NCBI RefSeq assembly: GCF_052324685.1
Contig: NC_135218.1
Span: forward strand, 24,858,601 to 24,922,600
Reading direction: 5' to 3'
DNA: 64,000 nt
Source of the DNA: Brachyhypopomus gauderio
Lineage: Eukaryota > Chordata > Actinopteri > Gymnotiformes > Hypopomidae
Below the pieces are notes generated by a model that was not told the DNA's origin, searched no databases, and saw nothing but the letters and a program-made list of their open reading frames with translations. A program made the translations under genes and the position numbers. Positions 37,031 through 50,410 of the stretch are shown here, one piece after another (position 1 is the first letter of the stretch; each line of letters starts with the position of its first letter).

Positions 37031-37176
37031 CCGACCAATCAGAAACTACAAACGGGTGCCCAGCAGCCCATATTTGGCGAAAGGGGCGGAGTAAACGCAG
37101 GGTTGCTACAGTATCCCCATAGTAACTGCACGTCTCACCAATCAGAATAAAGAGCGCCGAAGGCGGGCGATTTGAG
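37031..37176. promoter_or_regulatory. CCAAT / E2F / CDE-CHR cluster upstream of cdkn2d
   Basis: Within 150 bases: CCAAT at 37035-37039 and 37138-37142, both followed by CAGA; an E2F-like TTTGGCGAAA at 37073-37082; and GGCGG-GCGA-TTTGAG at 37162-37176, which has the CDE-N4-CHR layout of cell-cycle promoters. The cluster lies about 600-750 bases upstream of the cdkn2d start codon and downstream of the ap1m2 3' end. Function inferred from motifs. Confidence 0.45.
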
Positions 37177-37409
37177 AACGTTACTTCGCTACCCCGAGAA
37201 GCTCATTCATGTTTCTCCTTCAGTAGTTAGAAAATCGAAAAAAGGCGGGTTAGTGAAGTTGTTAGTAAAAGGTTTGCAACGTCCGAGGTTTTATATCCCA
37301 GCAATAGGTAATACGCATTTTGTAATGCATTCAAAGTATTAGGACATATAAATTAATGAGAAGTGGGCTGCTTAAGTATACCAAAACACAGATTTAACAC
37401 AGTACACAC

Positions 37410-37415
37410 TTTATT
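37410..37415 (-). terminator. Polyadenylation signal of ap1m2
   Basis: AATAAA on the minus strand (TTTATT on plus), about 220 bases after the ap1m2 stop. Good position for a short 3' UTR. Confidence 0.5.
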
Positions 37416-37633
37416 CTTTTAAGGGAAACCATGATTTAGAAATGTTCTTATTTCCACGACTTAGTGCAACAACATGCAAGATTGAATCAGTTAAAAACAA
37501 AAATTTCAGTATAATGATATTATACTTCTCCTTTAAAATAAAAAATATGACATAAGACACCAAACTGTCACTTGATCATTGTCTGTCTGGGTTTTCTGAG
37601 AAATGTCAGGAAATGTTCACAGGAAGTACTTGT

Positions 37634-37893
37634 CTAAGCATTTGTCCTCAGCTGGTAATCTGTAAATTAAAAACACCAAACCACCAATAACATATTAGAG
37701 TTGGACTCACTCATTGTCCCACATTTACTGTGATCCTATGCAAATCAACTGCTATGTACAAATATGCCATCATACCTCCACTCTGTGTGATGTATCTAAC
37801 CCATGGTAAGGCCTGGTAGCCACTCTTCTCAATGATCTTCATATATCGCACCTTATGGAAGAAATCACAGCAAGTAGTGGGTAGTTATAGTAC

Positions 37894-37930
<37 letters not shown>

Positions 37931-39165
37931 TGTCTGTGTGCATGTGTGTGTGTATATAACATCATATAAGCTCAGGTGTGCTGTATACAGACCTGAATGC
38001 CAGACACAGTAAAATATGGGATCTCAAACTTGACTGTAATTGGTGGCTTTCCCTCAAGTTCGTCTTTTTCCACACTAGGGAGGCCAAAATGGGCTCGCAT
38101 CAAGAACTCCTTCCCTCCCTGAACACACGCACGCACGCACAATTTAACCACGGGTTAAACAAGAAAATCCAGAGTGCTGGACAATGCAGACGTCCGGTAA
38201 AATGATATTTGCATTTTATTATTTTTACTGTGCTACTGGCCTTCCACATTACTTCTGCTTTCATATTCACAGTATTTTGCATATCTTACCCTGGTGTAAC
38301 TTGCCTCCTTGGAAACCATGTGTTCCTATGCTAGGACATGGGTAAAGGTAGCATGATGCCAAGTCTTTCTCTGAGTCAGTAGTGCAAATTCACAACTTGT
38401 GTCTGTTTATTTAAGTAAGCTTTGAAGAGGTGTGTCTTCAGTCATTGGTTGAAGGCTTTTTTATTTTTATTGAATAGAACCAGGTAAACAGAAATTTGGC
38501 TGATTCTTCAAGGAAAAAAATATTTTATGATATATTAATAGATTTGTTACTCACAGGGAAGGACTTAATAGTCCACACCACTAGGTTCTTCTCAGGGACA
38601 TACTTAGCATGACCAGTGCTGGTTTTGAACTTGGGCGTGTCCGCATCACTTGGGACCGGAACTCGTACCTCAACATTATTGGCCACAGACTGCTTTTTAA
38701 ATTGTCCTTTAGCCTGGACAGAGAAAGAGTGAGAGAGAGAGGGTGAGAGGCAATAGAGAGAGAGTCAGGGGGCATGAGAGTGAGACAGGGTGTACTCTGA
38801 CTTAGACCAAAACAAAGGACAGTTAGTATGTTCTATTGTCAGTTTTCTGCAATTGAGAACATCATTTCTTTACAGTATTTCATCCTGGTTGGGAAACTAG
38901 ACTGTGCAGCCGCAAAGACAGATTCAAAGAATTATTATTAAACAAGCTGAGAAAACAGGAAGATCAGGTTCTTCCACCAGACAGCTGATTTGTAATACCA
39001 ATATGAACAGTGAACCAGTTCAAGGACTCATTCATTCCTCTGTCAATGAAGGGCTTAAATAAGAAAGGAATGCAGGATACATAGGACTGGACAACAGTAC
39101 TGAGCAATGCACAAATGTACCAGGTAAAATTAATGAATTTTTGTTACTGTTGTTGTTGCTGCTGG

Positions 39166-39214
<49 letters not shown>

Positions 39215-42200
39215 ATCGTGACAACAGAACAGTTGTCCAAAGCAAATTTCTTTATGGAACAATATAATAAATTGATCTAATTTGGCAAATCAATAGTGCC
39301 AATTATACAGTATTCAAACACTTAGCACAGTGAATGTCGGTGACATATATGACATACACACCTTTACCATGATTTCCACTCGACTGTGAGAAAACTTCTC
39401 AATAACAGACTCGATCCAGATCAGCGGTTTAACCTGTAAGAGAAGCGAGTTTAGTGAGGGAACTTTTCTTTTCTAACTAGCTGTACACTAAACGTTGAAC
39501 GAGAAGTCGTCTCACGTGAGTATTGATGCGGTATGACATCAGCTCTGATTCTCCATCCGGGGGGATAAAGGAGATGGTTCTGTCACTCTCAAAGCGTGAG
39601 AGACGCACACACTGATGGAACTTCACATCCTCCATTGCTACCGTCTTCCCCTTGTCTCCTGTACACATGCACGAACACACATGCACATCCTCACACACAC
39701 ACTAAATGTGTGGATATGGATGTTGTGTGGCTTTCTGAATGATGTTTCACAGACCTCAAATGCTATCTCTGAGATAATCGGTGATGCACCCCCTAACCAT
39801 TTAATCTAAAGCAGAAACTCTTAACCCGTCACATTTTTCCAGATCCAATTTCACAGCCAAATTTATTGAATATTTTAAATTCCTTTTTGGAAACAGGCGT
39901 GTTAGACTACAGACTAGAATTCTGACCAGTCCAAGGACCCTCCACAGCTGGGACTGAGAAACTCTGATCGAAACACTGTACCAGCTGTTGCTGACTAAAC
40001 AGATCACCCAATCTAGACACCTCGTAGACTTCCAGGCTGTGTGGGGTGAACACTGTGCAGGCAGATCAGAGGGTGTTTGCTGCTTACGGCCAGTGAGGGC
40101 GAAGAGCACTCGGTCATTCAGACCCAGTCTGAGTTCAGGCATTCCCGACAGCATCGTCTTCAGTTTGATACTGCCCACAATATCACTGCTCATCACGTTG
40201 CCATTTGCATTTACCTGCATGACAAGTACATTCCAGGTATAGTGTTAGATGATCAGGCTGCAAACTGCAGTTAATAACACCTAATGTACACATTTGAATA
40301 CTGGGGACAGTGAGAATTAATGTGCCTACAATTAACAGTGTTCTGATTGGACATTTGGAGAAATTTCATGGACCCTGAGGAACCTTCACTTACCAGGACA
40401 TTAATGGACTCGATGACATCAATGAAAACCTCATTCTTCTTATACTTAATGCCTTCTGACCTCCAGGACACAGCATTAGTGACTGTCGTGGGCACCTTGG
40501 TCTTAGCAACCTCCAGTTTGTTGCCCTCCTGTGTGATGTATCTAAATATCATTTGTTGGAAGTATAAACATTTTAGCTACCAGAAACATCTCGCTGCCAA
40601 GAAGTTCATAATTTTGGTGCAGTCAGTTTTAAGGTAACCAGGTCCTCACACTACCACACATTCAAATTATTTTCCATCCTCTGAATTAATTACACAACTG
40701 CTTAGTGATATATTCAAATACATTCAATAATTAATTTTTGATAATAAATTTTTGGTAATAAAGTTGTCATACAAATCTGCAAGTCTGTGCATGTCCGTAG
40801 TTCTGTGTACTATAAAAATGTTCTGTCTAAATTTGACTTTCTGTAAGTTAATAGTTAATGCGTCAAAAAAGCAAAATTTCAATTATGCAAATTTCAATTG
40901 CGCAAGTCTGTGAAGAGACACCTTAAAGTTGTTTATAAACTGCTGGTCTGACAATGGTCACTACACAGTGCCTTTGGAAAACATCTCTGTGTGCAATCGT
41001 TTTAATTCCTAAGCTGGGCCGTGGTCAAACAAGAATATACGGGTGGCACATACTCCTGCAGAATCTTGCTGTCTGTGGTCTGAGGAAAACCAAAGTCCAT
41101 AAGCTCATCCAGCAGCTCGTAAACCACCACAAAGTTGTCCTGAATGCTCTCTTCCTCCAGCTCCTTAAAGTACTCTGTGAAGACCTGGGACAAGCACACA
41201 CACGCAGACATGTGAGGACAGCTGAAGAAGTCTTCATGTGTGTAAACACACACATACAGGCACATACACCCAGTAGTAAAAACTCAGCCAGTATGGATCC
41301 ATATGAAACCTTTGACACAAATGTATTGCATCACAATATATTTGGCAAAACATGCTGTCCTGATTAATTTAAATATTGTTATGTATTCACTCTCCCTTGG
41401 GAACTGAACTCATGACCTTGGTGTTGCTAGCAAATCACTCGACCTGCTCTACCGGGTGTCTTACAGGAGTATATTAAGCTCTTAAACCCCATTTAATTAT
41501 TAATCCTCAGGCAAATTATATAGTAAGTGCTGTGAATTAGATTCAGCATGTAATGCCGATTCAGCAACAATACAAACTAATACATGTAGCTATGTAGTTA
41601 CAAGAATTCATGACTACTTGTGGGTCCCTTGAATGTACAGTGTAATAGTTAACAGATTATGCAGTTCAGGAAAGTGAAATTTTCCAAATTGAAACCAGAA
41701 CCCTTACCTAGATTAACTCTAGAAACCACTGAGCAACTTTAACAAAGAATGTCTCAAGGACATTTTCTGTTGCCCTTGTGGACCAGGTGTACATATATCA
41801 TAGCAGACCAAGGTCGTGAATCCCCACAGACCACCCACACTGTCATACTGGAAAATGTGAAATTGGCTGTGCATTAGAGCATCTATCAAATGCTGTAAAT
41901 GTAATTTAATGTAGCACAAAAGGAGGACCCACCTCTGCCCCCAACGACCCAACCTCCTACTGAGCAAAGATGCATCATTGACCCCTGGTTTAAATGTCCA
42001 GGTGTCCAGGTGTTAAATGTCCAGGTGTACTCATGAACTCCATTCAAGAAAAAATGTGCAATTACTCACCTCTACCAGTTTGTAGAGAAAAGAGTACACC
42101 AGAGATGCATTGGAGTTTTTGTTTGTAGTGGCCACCACTGCAGGATAATAATGTTAAGTCTCACATACGCTTGATTAATTCAGTGATTATTAATCTTGTT

Positions 42201-43772
42201 TTATCCCTTCAGACGTGCTGTATTTATGAAAGATTTAAAGTCACCATCATATCTAGGGTCAAGTACCCCCTCTCTCTGAAACCCCTGCAGCCACAGGTGA
42301 ATTTGTGCAAGAGTACAGAAGATCATTTTAGTTGTCACATTCTCACAGACATTTAATGCTTATGATCAGTACACACCTGTCCTGAATAATACCAGATCAG
42401 TACACACCTGTCCTGAATAATACCAGATCAGTACACACCTGACAAATAAGCATTTACTACTACCAGCCCTGGCTTGAATTACCTAAACCACCAATTAATG
42501 AAAGTATACCGACATGCAGGGAAAGTCAGGGCTTCCCAAAACCACCACACCTACTGGCTCCTGTTAAAGTCATTCCAGGCTAATACGGCAGTACGACTCC
42601 ATGTTGGTGTGCATGGAGTTGTTCTCCTCACAGCCCCTGCTGAAAGGATACAGTAGAGATTGCTATGTTTGATCCACATGAAGTGAACACTGCCACGAGC
42701 AATAACGGGGCAGGTAAGCCCTTCCTCTTCTTGTTGTGTTAGCAGGGGCAGGAAGTAATCTATCTCAGACATGTCCACATCACCTTTGTAGTTGCGACAT
42801 ATCAGCACCTTAAGTTTGAGAAGAGGAGAAAGGAAAAAAAAAAAACTCGTGTTATTACATATATGACTCTAACCAAACAAGTATACTGGCATGTTCAACA
42901 AAGACTTTTTATAAACGATAAGGTAATAACTTAAGACAGTCGATAACCTTCAACACCTGCTCTACATTTAGGACACTCACAACATTACAATCCTACTGGT
43001 AAAATTAGTAGGCCTACTCTCGGAGTCCTGTTATTTCACTACAGCTGGAAGTCTTAACATCTTGGGTGCGCGCAATAAACTCAAGCAATTAATGGATTAG
43101 CGTGCATTTATGTGGTTTGTAAATTAAAAACTTATTGTAATGTTAATCCAAAGAGTTTACCGCTGTTGCTACATTCCCTATGCACTCGTGTTGCAGTTTT
43201 GGTTGTCTTGATATGGGCATTGCGAAGGAAACAGGCCCTGTCTGCGTCATATTACATCTCTCATCGACACTGTGCAAAGGTGCCTGTACTACATATAGCC
43301 AGAATATAACTGGAGATATATAAAGCTGCCAGGGTAAGATGGAACAACTCAAGCGTTGCCCAAAGTAGGCAAAAAAATGTTGAAATGTTGTTTTTCGCCG
43401 GTGTTATGGTTAACTACGATCTGTTCGGGGATGTACTGCGACTGAGGCAGTGAATCAGGTTTATGTAAGATGTAACTTAATCCCATCTCATGTTTAACAA
43501 TTACGGAAGTGAGCTATAAGGAAAGCTACTTTAAACTGTGAACCACGAATGAAGATTTCGCCAGACGTTAAGTGTGACACTTTTCACGTTTCTGAGTGAA
43601 CTGTTATGTAGAAACCATTACGTAATCATGCTTTTTATGTAGAATATTAATAGAAATATAGGCTATAGATGAAGGTGTTGGCCTGTTTTCCGTAACCTGT
43701 TGTAGCCCGTCATGAACAGGTCACACTTACCTTGCCTTTGAGATCCAACACGAATACCGCCGAAGCAGACAT
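37634..43772 (-). CDS. ap1m2: AP-1 complex subunit mu-2
   Basis: Medium chain of the AP-1 clathrin adaptor at the trans-Golgi network and endosomes. It recognises tyrosine-based sorting signals; the mu-2 isoform is the epithelial form (AP-1B). Minus-strand coding exons: 43772-43731, 42808-42652, 42137-42070, 41184-41054, 40541-40394, 40214-40088, 39658-39516, 39433-39362, 38713-38555, 38118-37993, 37851-37776, 37659-37634. All have GT-AG borders, total 424 aa (human 423). The N-terminal longin domain starts [14 protein letters not shown]. The C-terminal mu-homology domain includes [37 protein letters not shown] and [20 protein letters not shown]. Mu-2 is preferred over mu-1 by [18 protein letters not shown] and by synteny with cdkn2d. 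The last exon carries only eight complete codons (DYQLRTNA-type end), easily missed by automatic callers. Confidence 0.96.
37898..37925. repeat. (AT)n microsatellite
   Basis: About 14 AT units in an ap1m2 intron. Confidence 0.9.
39168..39210. repeat. (GT)n microsatellite
   Basis: About 21 GT units in an ap1m2 intron, between the exons at 39362 and 38713. Confidence 0.95.
42364..42448. repeat. ~32-bp direct repeat, three copies
   Basis: GATCAGTACACACCTGTCCT followed by GAATAATACCA, repeated twice and then partly a third time, inside ap1m2 intron 2. Confidence 0.85.
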
Positions 43773-46700
43773 GGCCTACAAGTGTACCACTAAAAATGAC
43801 TGTTAAAAAACACCAAAATTGAATTCAATTATTAACCAAAGCATAAAACAACTCCATTAGTATTGATTTATTTACTGCAGACTCGCAAACAAATGGAGTC
43901 CTTGGTTCCTTTTTCTCGTGCAGCGTCCTGACGTCATTCAGCACAGCGCCAGGTAAAACATTAATAAAAACCTCACCTGCCTTACAAAGAAGTAATATAT
44001 GGAAATATCCACACGGTGGCGGTATGGTGCCATTTTCTAAACCGTGCCACACATTCGTTGACGGACTCCTACTGCATACGACCACAGACACTTTCCTTTA
44101 AATGTCAAAAAAATATTTGTGACGGAAATCATAAAGAGAGAAAATAAATTACAGCACAAACGCATCATACCCATATTTCCAATATTACAGAATAAGTTTG
44201 GTCCAGTTGACAGAATTGATTCACAACCTATATGATTTCTCTCGGCACCTTTCCCATAGTCTCTTATTCGTAGTGTTTGACAAGGCTCCGTCCTTTAAAG
44301 AGAGAGATTGATCTACCAGACTGAACTTACTTCTCTTCAGTCTCTAAGATTACTGGTCAGCATGGGTTTTTGTTGGCTTAATTTACTTAATTAATAAACT
44401 GCACAGAGAAAAGACTTGAGTTTGGATTTCTTCCATGCTGAACACACTGCAGTCCCAGGTGTAATTGATAACATCCTTGAACAGCCATTCAGATAACATG
44501 CAACACTGAGAGATAACCATGTGCTTTGTTTGTTATCCATCGGGTTTATTAGTTTATGACTGTTTTGACAAGTAGTGTCAGAATGTCAGTAGAATTTGTT
44601 AAAGATAAGCATGTCCTTAACCATAATCCTGCTCTGTTGCCATTTCAAATTACTGGAAAATTGAAAATTGAATTAGATTCAAATTATTTTAAAATTGGAA
44701 TTGTAAGATTGAAACATACTCTTGTTATTGCAGGCCTAATGCAATGTATAGCATAAGTGGTTTTTACAGTCAAGTTAGGATGCTGTATTGTCATTTCAGC
44801 TATATATAAATATACATTGAAACCTGGATTTCGCCAGAACCATAGTGCAACACAAAACCATAAATGCAAATACAAGTGTTAACAAACAAATATGAAAGAT
44901 ACAACCAACCAGTACTATACATGTTACTACATGTAACCATACAAATATTTAGAACATATGCCTACAGCAAATGTGAAGACTGTAAACATTGCAGGCAGTA
45001 CAACAGGAAAACAATACAATGTTTTTTCAATAAAATCAAATCCATTTTTTTGTTAAATACTACATTCTAACATCAGGACAATACGGGATGTTCTGAAGAC
45101 GTGAGGGACTGAGATGGTGTCAGCTGAGCGTGTGAGTGACCTCAGGAAGTGGAGATACTGCTGGTGTTGAGGGTCCAAGAGAGGTTCTTCACAAGGGGAA
45201 CATCAAAGGAACTTCGTGCTCACAATGACCTCAAGGATAAACATTTGAGATGGTACTGAGAAACCTTTCAAAAATATATACATGTTTTTACCACCACTAC
45301 ATTTTTTTTTACCATCACTGACCACTCCTTTAATATTTATATGTGAGGCCAAAAAACCCGGGTGTTTTAGGAGGCCTACGGTTGGATCGTTTCACTCTGG
45401 TTTTGCAAACACTAACTTATACATATATAGTTCTGGGTAGAACAATATGCATTATGTCACATTACTTATACAGTGGTGGTTGACCATAGCAATACGCTCT
45501 GATGACCTGTAATGGAAACACAGGAAGAGGAAGATGAAGAGGAGGAAGAAAAAGACACAGCTAACACTGAACTGACAAATGACAAATTAATTACAGAGTG
45601 ACATGGACCTGCAATCTTTGTTCACACTGAGCTATAAGAATTCTCGTGTATGTTTGTAAAGTTGTGTGGTTTTTAGAACAGTCTACTTTGTTTCTATATT
45701 TATTGATGTATTTTCTTTGATTTTCCATATGCAAAAATATATTCATGGTTGTAAATGTAGATTTTAAAAAGCAAAACTAACAAACTCTAATAGTAGGTAA
45801 TTTGTTAATTATATTGCTACCAGTGTGCCCATGGAAACCCTACTTAACATTTTAGAGGCCCGGAAACTCGATATTGTTTATTAGTGAGTCAGGTGGAGAG
45901 TTCGTCTTAAGGGACGATCACCTAGCACACAGTTGCTTCTCAAACTCTGCATTTCTATAGCAACTGTCAACTGCTTATGGTAGATTCAAACTACCTTACA
46001 CCTTAGGGCTCTTAAGGACAAATGTTCTCAGAAGAAATAGCAAGTCAAACATTTAACAGACATTTAATCCAGACTTGGTTACATCCGAACCAGTCCTCCT
46101 CTTGGAACTTGTCAGACATTTTTATGTCTGACTGCTTCTTCAAGACCAGATTGGTTGCTTGCTAATAACAGACAGCTGGTGTGACATCTTGGGAATGTGA
46201 AGTACATCCAGGCTTATTCATCGTCATGGCAATTAAACAAGACACGCCTCACTGAGAGTGGTGTGAGCGCTAAGAACCACCCACAGCGAACAGACAGGCC
46301 AGTAGAGACAGTATCATTTGAATATGTAAATATGTAAGCGCCAAGGATGCCAAAGATAGCATTGTGAAGGCTCAGGAGATTCCAGTGTAGCAGCTTCACC
46401 TGTGTGTGGAATGTCGATCAGGCAGGATGGAGCCGTCATCCACCTGCGTGCTGTGCTGAGGATTCACAGTTGATGTCAGAAAAGGTGCTGATGGAGGAGA
46501 ATTGTGCATTTCTGAAACACAGACACAGCTCCATGTTGACTAGGAATAAACAGATTAGATTCGAGTGTAAACACACAACTGCATATCTTTAAATATTATA
46601 AAGGAAATAACTGTACATTACACAGGCTAGAACACAGAATCTCTCCTAATAAAATGTCAGTGATGATGTTGATCCAATATTTTAATTTAAAAAAAAAGAA

Positions 46701-47494
46701 TCTACCCACTACAGCCTGTTCAAACGTGAGCTTGCCTCATTGGACATGAAAGGTTTTGCCTTTTGTAAGGTTTCTGGTCTAACTGCATGCCGTACATAAG
46801 CACGCAGGTTCTATGTTCTGATTCAACAGATTGCCCCGGGAACATCAGGACAAAACTCTATGATAGGTGACGTCATTATCGGCAGTGCAGTATCTGTGTT
46901 GGCCTTATGACCTTTTCTTCTGAAGGCTGTGAAGACCACGTACTCACTGGTTCTTTCCCAAGCCACTTCACTGAATGATAGTGGGAGGGGGGGGGTGTTG
47001 AATTACACCTGGGATTTTTACTACAGGATAGTAGCTTTTTAAATGGTCCGTCAATACCAACTCAAATGTAGATCCATTTGATCTACCATTATCATGACCA
47101 TCTTGACCCGGTACGTTTATCCAAGACATGATCTTACTGGCAGAAGAATAAAACACTTGAACATAGTCCCTATTGCACAGAATAACAAAATATTCCAATA
47201 TGTTATAGTTGACTAGGTATTGAACAAGCTCTGTTAAACATTACCAGGAATATGTGGTTAATGTGATTAACAGCCTTTCAACAGAAAAGGACATAACGTC
47301 TTTAAATAAATTATATCTGGACTGTAGAACCATATCTCTGTCCTGTCCTAATGAAGGCTGAAGCAGAAGTAGGTTAATAGCTCTTCTTATTTTTGTTATA
47401 GTTTTACTATATTGATTAGGCTATGAATTATGCAAAAGTGTCCAGACAGAGTTACTAACATGCAAGCTAGAGCCATCATCAAATATATATAATG

Positions 47495-47536
<42 letters not shown>

Positions 47537-48337
47537 TAGAGTAGAGTGGGGGATAATATGTATCCATCATGGTGGATTTCTTGATTTCTTGTAGTCCTTC
47601 ATCAGCCAACCCTCCACTCATATTTTATGTTTGTATATTTGTTTATATTTTGCACATTTTTATGTTTTGTTTTATGTCTGTGTTTTATGGTAACACAGGG
47701 TTGGGCGGAGCTGCCTCATGGTTCACACCAGTGAGGGAGGGAGGGGTGCTTGAGTCAGTGGTGAGCGGTTGAACCTAAACAAAAAAAGCTACCTATAAAC
47801 CTACACAAAAAAATTGCTTTCAGTGGTGAATCATCACTGACATTTAGTTGAAGACTAGATTTAATCTGGGTCCAGGAAACACCCCTTGGTCGTCAACACT
47901 GAGGATCAATTTGTACAAATATCACGCAGCACTTTTTCTAAAGAGCTTGTCTGACAGGCAGTTTCCACCCTGTGAAAACTTTCAGTTGTTTCCAGTTTAG
48001 TCTTTCGGTAAAAATACCGAAAGACTAAGGGTTCAGTGAAGAGAACAAAACATGAAATCTATTTCTGTACTTTTGTTAAGCAGAGCTAGAATGTGATTAA
48101 AATGCCTCAATTGTGATTGGAATATCATTTAACAGAGGAGATGAATACTCTATTTATATCTTTATTTGAAAATGGGCCTAATAGCAGTGAGAAGCATGCC
48201 ATCCGCCATGATGAAATTAAAGCACTTTATAGCCTCTCAGTTAAAAAAAAAACTACGAAATTAACATTGCAGATCAAAAAGTTTGTTGTGCATAAATGTT
48301 AAACACAGAGACTCGTAAAATCTAGTCTTTAAACACA
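43773..48337. other. Intergenic, no gene recognised
   Basis: Between the ap1m2 start (ap1m2 reads leftward) and the ldlr 3' end. Contains the ap1m2 promoter and 5' UTR, not resolvable here, and a GA-rich tract at 47499-47532. Short frames have no known similarity. No RNA gene recognised. Confidence 0.55.
47499..47532. repeat. (GA)n microsatellite
   Basis: About 17 GA units. Confidence 0.95.
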
Positions 48338-50410
48338 TTTATTTCACAGAAGCTATGAATAAGCTCAATTTATGCTTTGCATGTGAAGTATTGCAAAAAT
48401 GTTGCTTTCTGTAAAATTAGATATAGAAAAAAAGTTACAATAACAATCTTTACCTAAAGGCACAAATATTACAATTTGTTTTTCACATTGTCTCATCTGT
48501 AGAAGTGTTCATTTATGTCAGCAAAATAACATTTCTAGGGCTATTATGCTTATCTTCATCTTCATGTATTATAGTGTCTCTGAATTATTTTTACCAAGTG
48601 TCAAAGCACAGAAACTCAAGAACAAAACTCAAGAACAAAACTGCAATAAATAAAATCACATTTTCATATTTACATAGGTCTGAAGTTGGACTTAATAAAA
48701 ACTTAATAAAAACAACATGCAACAGAGAAGGTTATTTACAGAGGCATTATATACAAAACGTTTTACATTTAAGACGTCCTGCTTTCGTATCAGGTTGTTC
48801 ACTCTTACAAGTGAATCTCATAGTGGCTTTTTTTTCCCCTCACAGCTAAACTCTTCAAGACGCTGTCAAGTAACTTGGAGACAATGAGCCAAGGCTAGAA
48901 ATTCAGTAATCTTGTTAGCATGAATGACTTCCAATGACACTCTTAAACATCTCTCCCAAAATAAAAATAAAAAACAGTTTTACAGTCATAAAGCTATCAG
49001 GTGATATTTACAAGCTGAGAGACTTGACCAAAATGTCCATCTCAGTAGGCATGACTGGAATGGAAAATCATACCGTGAAGCCACACACACACTTCCTGAC
49101 CTGAGAGTAAAGGCCTCTTAGACATTTAAGGCATTACGCCACCATCTCGTCACAAGGCAGCCAAGAGAAAGAAATACGCCACGTAGCTAGCGAAGCTACC
49201 GACAGGCTCAAACAGGCACGTGGACACCCGAATGCACAATGACAAAACACACAATTGAACATTCATAGAAAATATTGTAAAGCTTGTGTTTCTGCCTATC
49301 TCCCCAACAGAGGTAATGGATTGTGCGTTTCGAGTGCAAAACTTCGACACCACCAGAACATGCCAAATCTGTCAGTGCTTCTCTCGCCTGTTGTGTAAAG
49401 TCCCTTTGGGAAAGTCAAGGTTCATTAGTCTAGTCCTGATAGTGGGTTTATATTAGATATTTTTTTGGTGCCGTGATGACCGTCGGATAAACGGTTGTTA
49501 CCGGAGCCTGAGTTGCCTCTGCTTTCATAAGTGATTAAATCTATTAAATCTATGTGATTCAACATGATACCAAAGGCAAATAAAAATATTAATAAATAGC
49601 AAAAACTGTACCACACATCAGATGTACATATTGTTAAACCTTCACATAAAAGAAAGACGCTACCGAATATTACTCATAAACCAGTATGCGTCATGCAAGG
49701 TGGTAACACTTTTAAGTAAAGCCCTGAGATGCTATTGGACAGCAATAGCACACAACTCATTCATTAGTGATTACAAACATTCAGAAATCCTGGAGTGGTT
49801 GACACCTTTGGGAGTGGCTTCAGTTCCATTTGGTTTATGAATGTGTCATGGGGTCCGAATTGAGCTTCTACTAAAAGTGTTACCAACATATGCAGTGTTT
49901 GTTAAGCAGGAGTGAAAGGGTCACTGAAGTCCCTCTTTGTAAAGACTCAGACTAGATAATCTAAAGGAGAATTCAGATTCTACCTGGATCACATAAAGAG
50001 CAACTCAGATTCTAATTAAATATAAGGCCTCGGCCTCACTTAAATTACTCTGGTTGTAGTCGTAACATGGTGCTGTTACTGCTACAGAGAAGAAATGAGA
50101 CATCCACTGTGTTGCATAGCTATCACATGGGCAGTCATAGCCATGCCCCCAAGTCAAGGTTGTAACTTCCTGTAGCATTAATTCACATATTCATATAAAC
50201 GCGTAACGTGAGGCGAGTGAGTCAGCTCATCTGGTTTACATAGTTGACGTTCTTCAGTTTCTTCATAATCGGAGTTTTTGCCTTCACATTGAGTTCGTAA
50301 GCAGTGGGAGAAAATAACGTGTACAGGTCGTAAAACTTTCAGCTTCATGTATCTTCCGTCCTTCAGATTTGCATTCGCACAGTGCGGGTTGAATCTTCCT
50401 GAGAAAACCA
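48315..50410 (-). other. ldlr: Probable ldlr 3' UTR
   Basis: About 2.1 kb after the ldlr stop with no credible frame, ending just past a minus-strand AATAAA (48338-48343). Length is similar to the long 3' UTRs of mammalian LDLR. Extent inferred. Confidence 0.45.

Noticed and set aside
43825-44091. Minus-strand frame of 88 residues upstream of ap1m2
   Set aside because: No known domain; more likely ap1m2 promoter or 5' UTR sequence.
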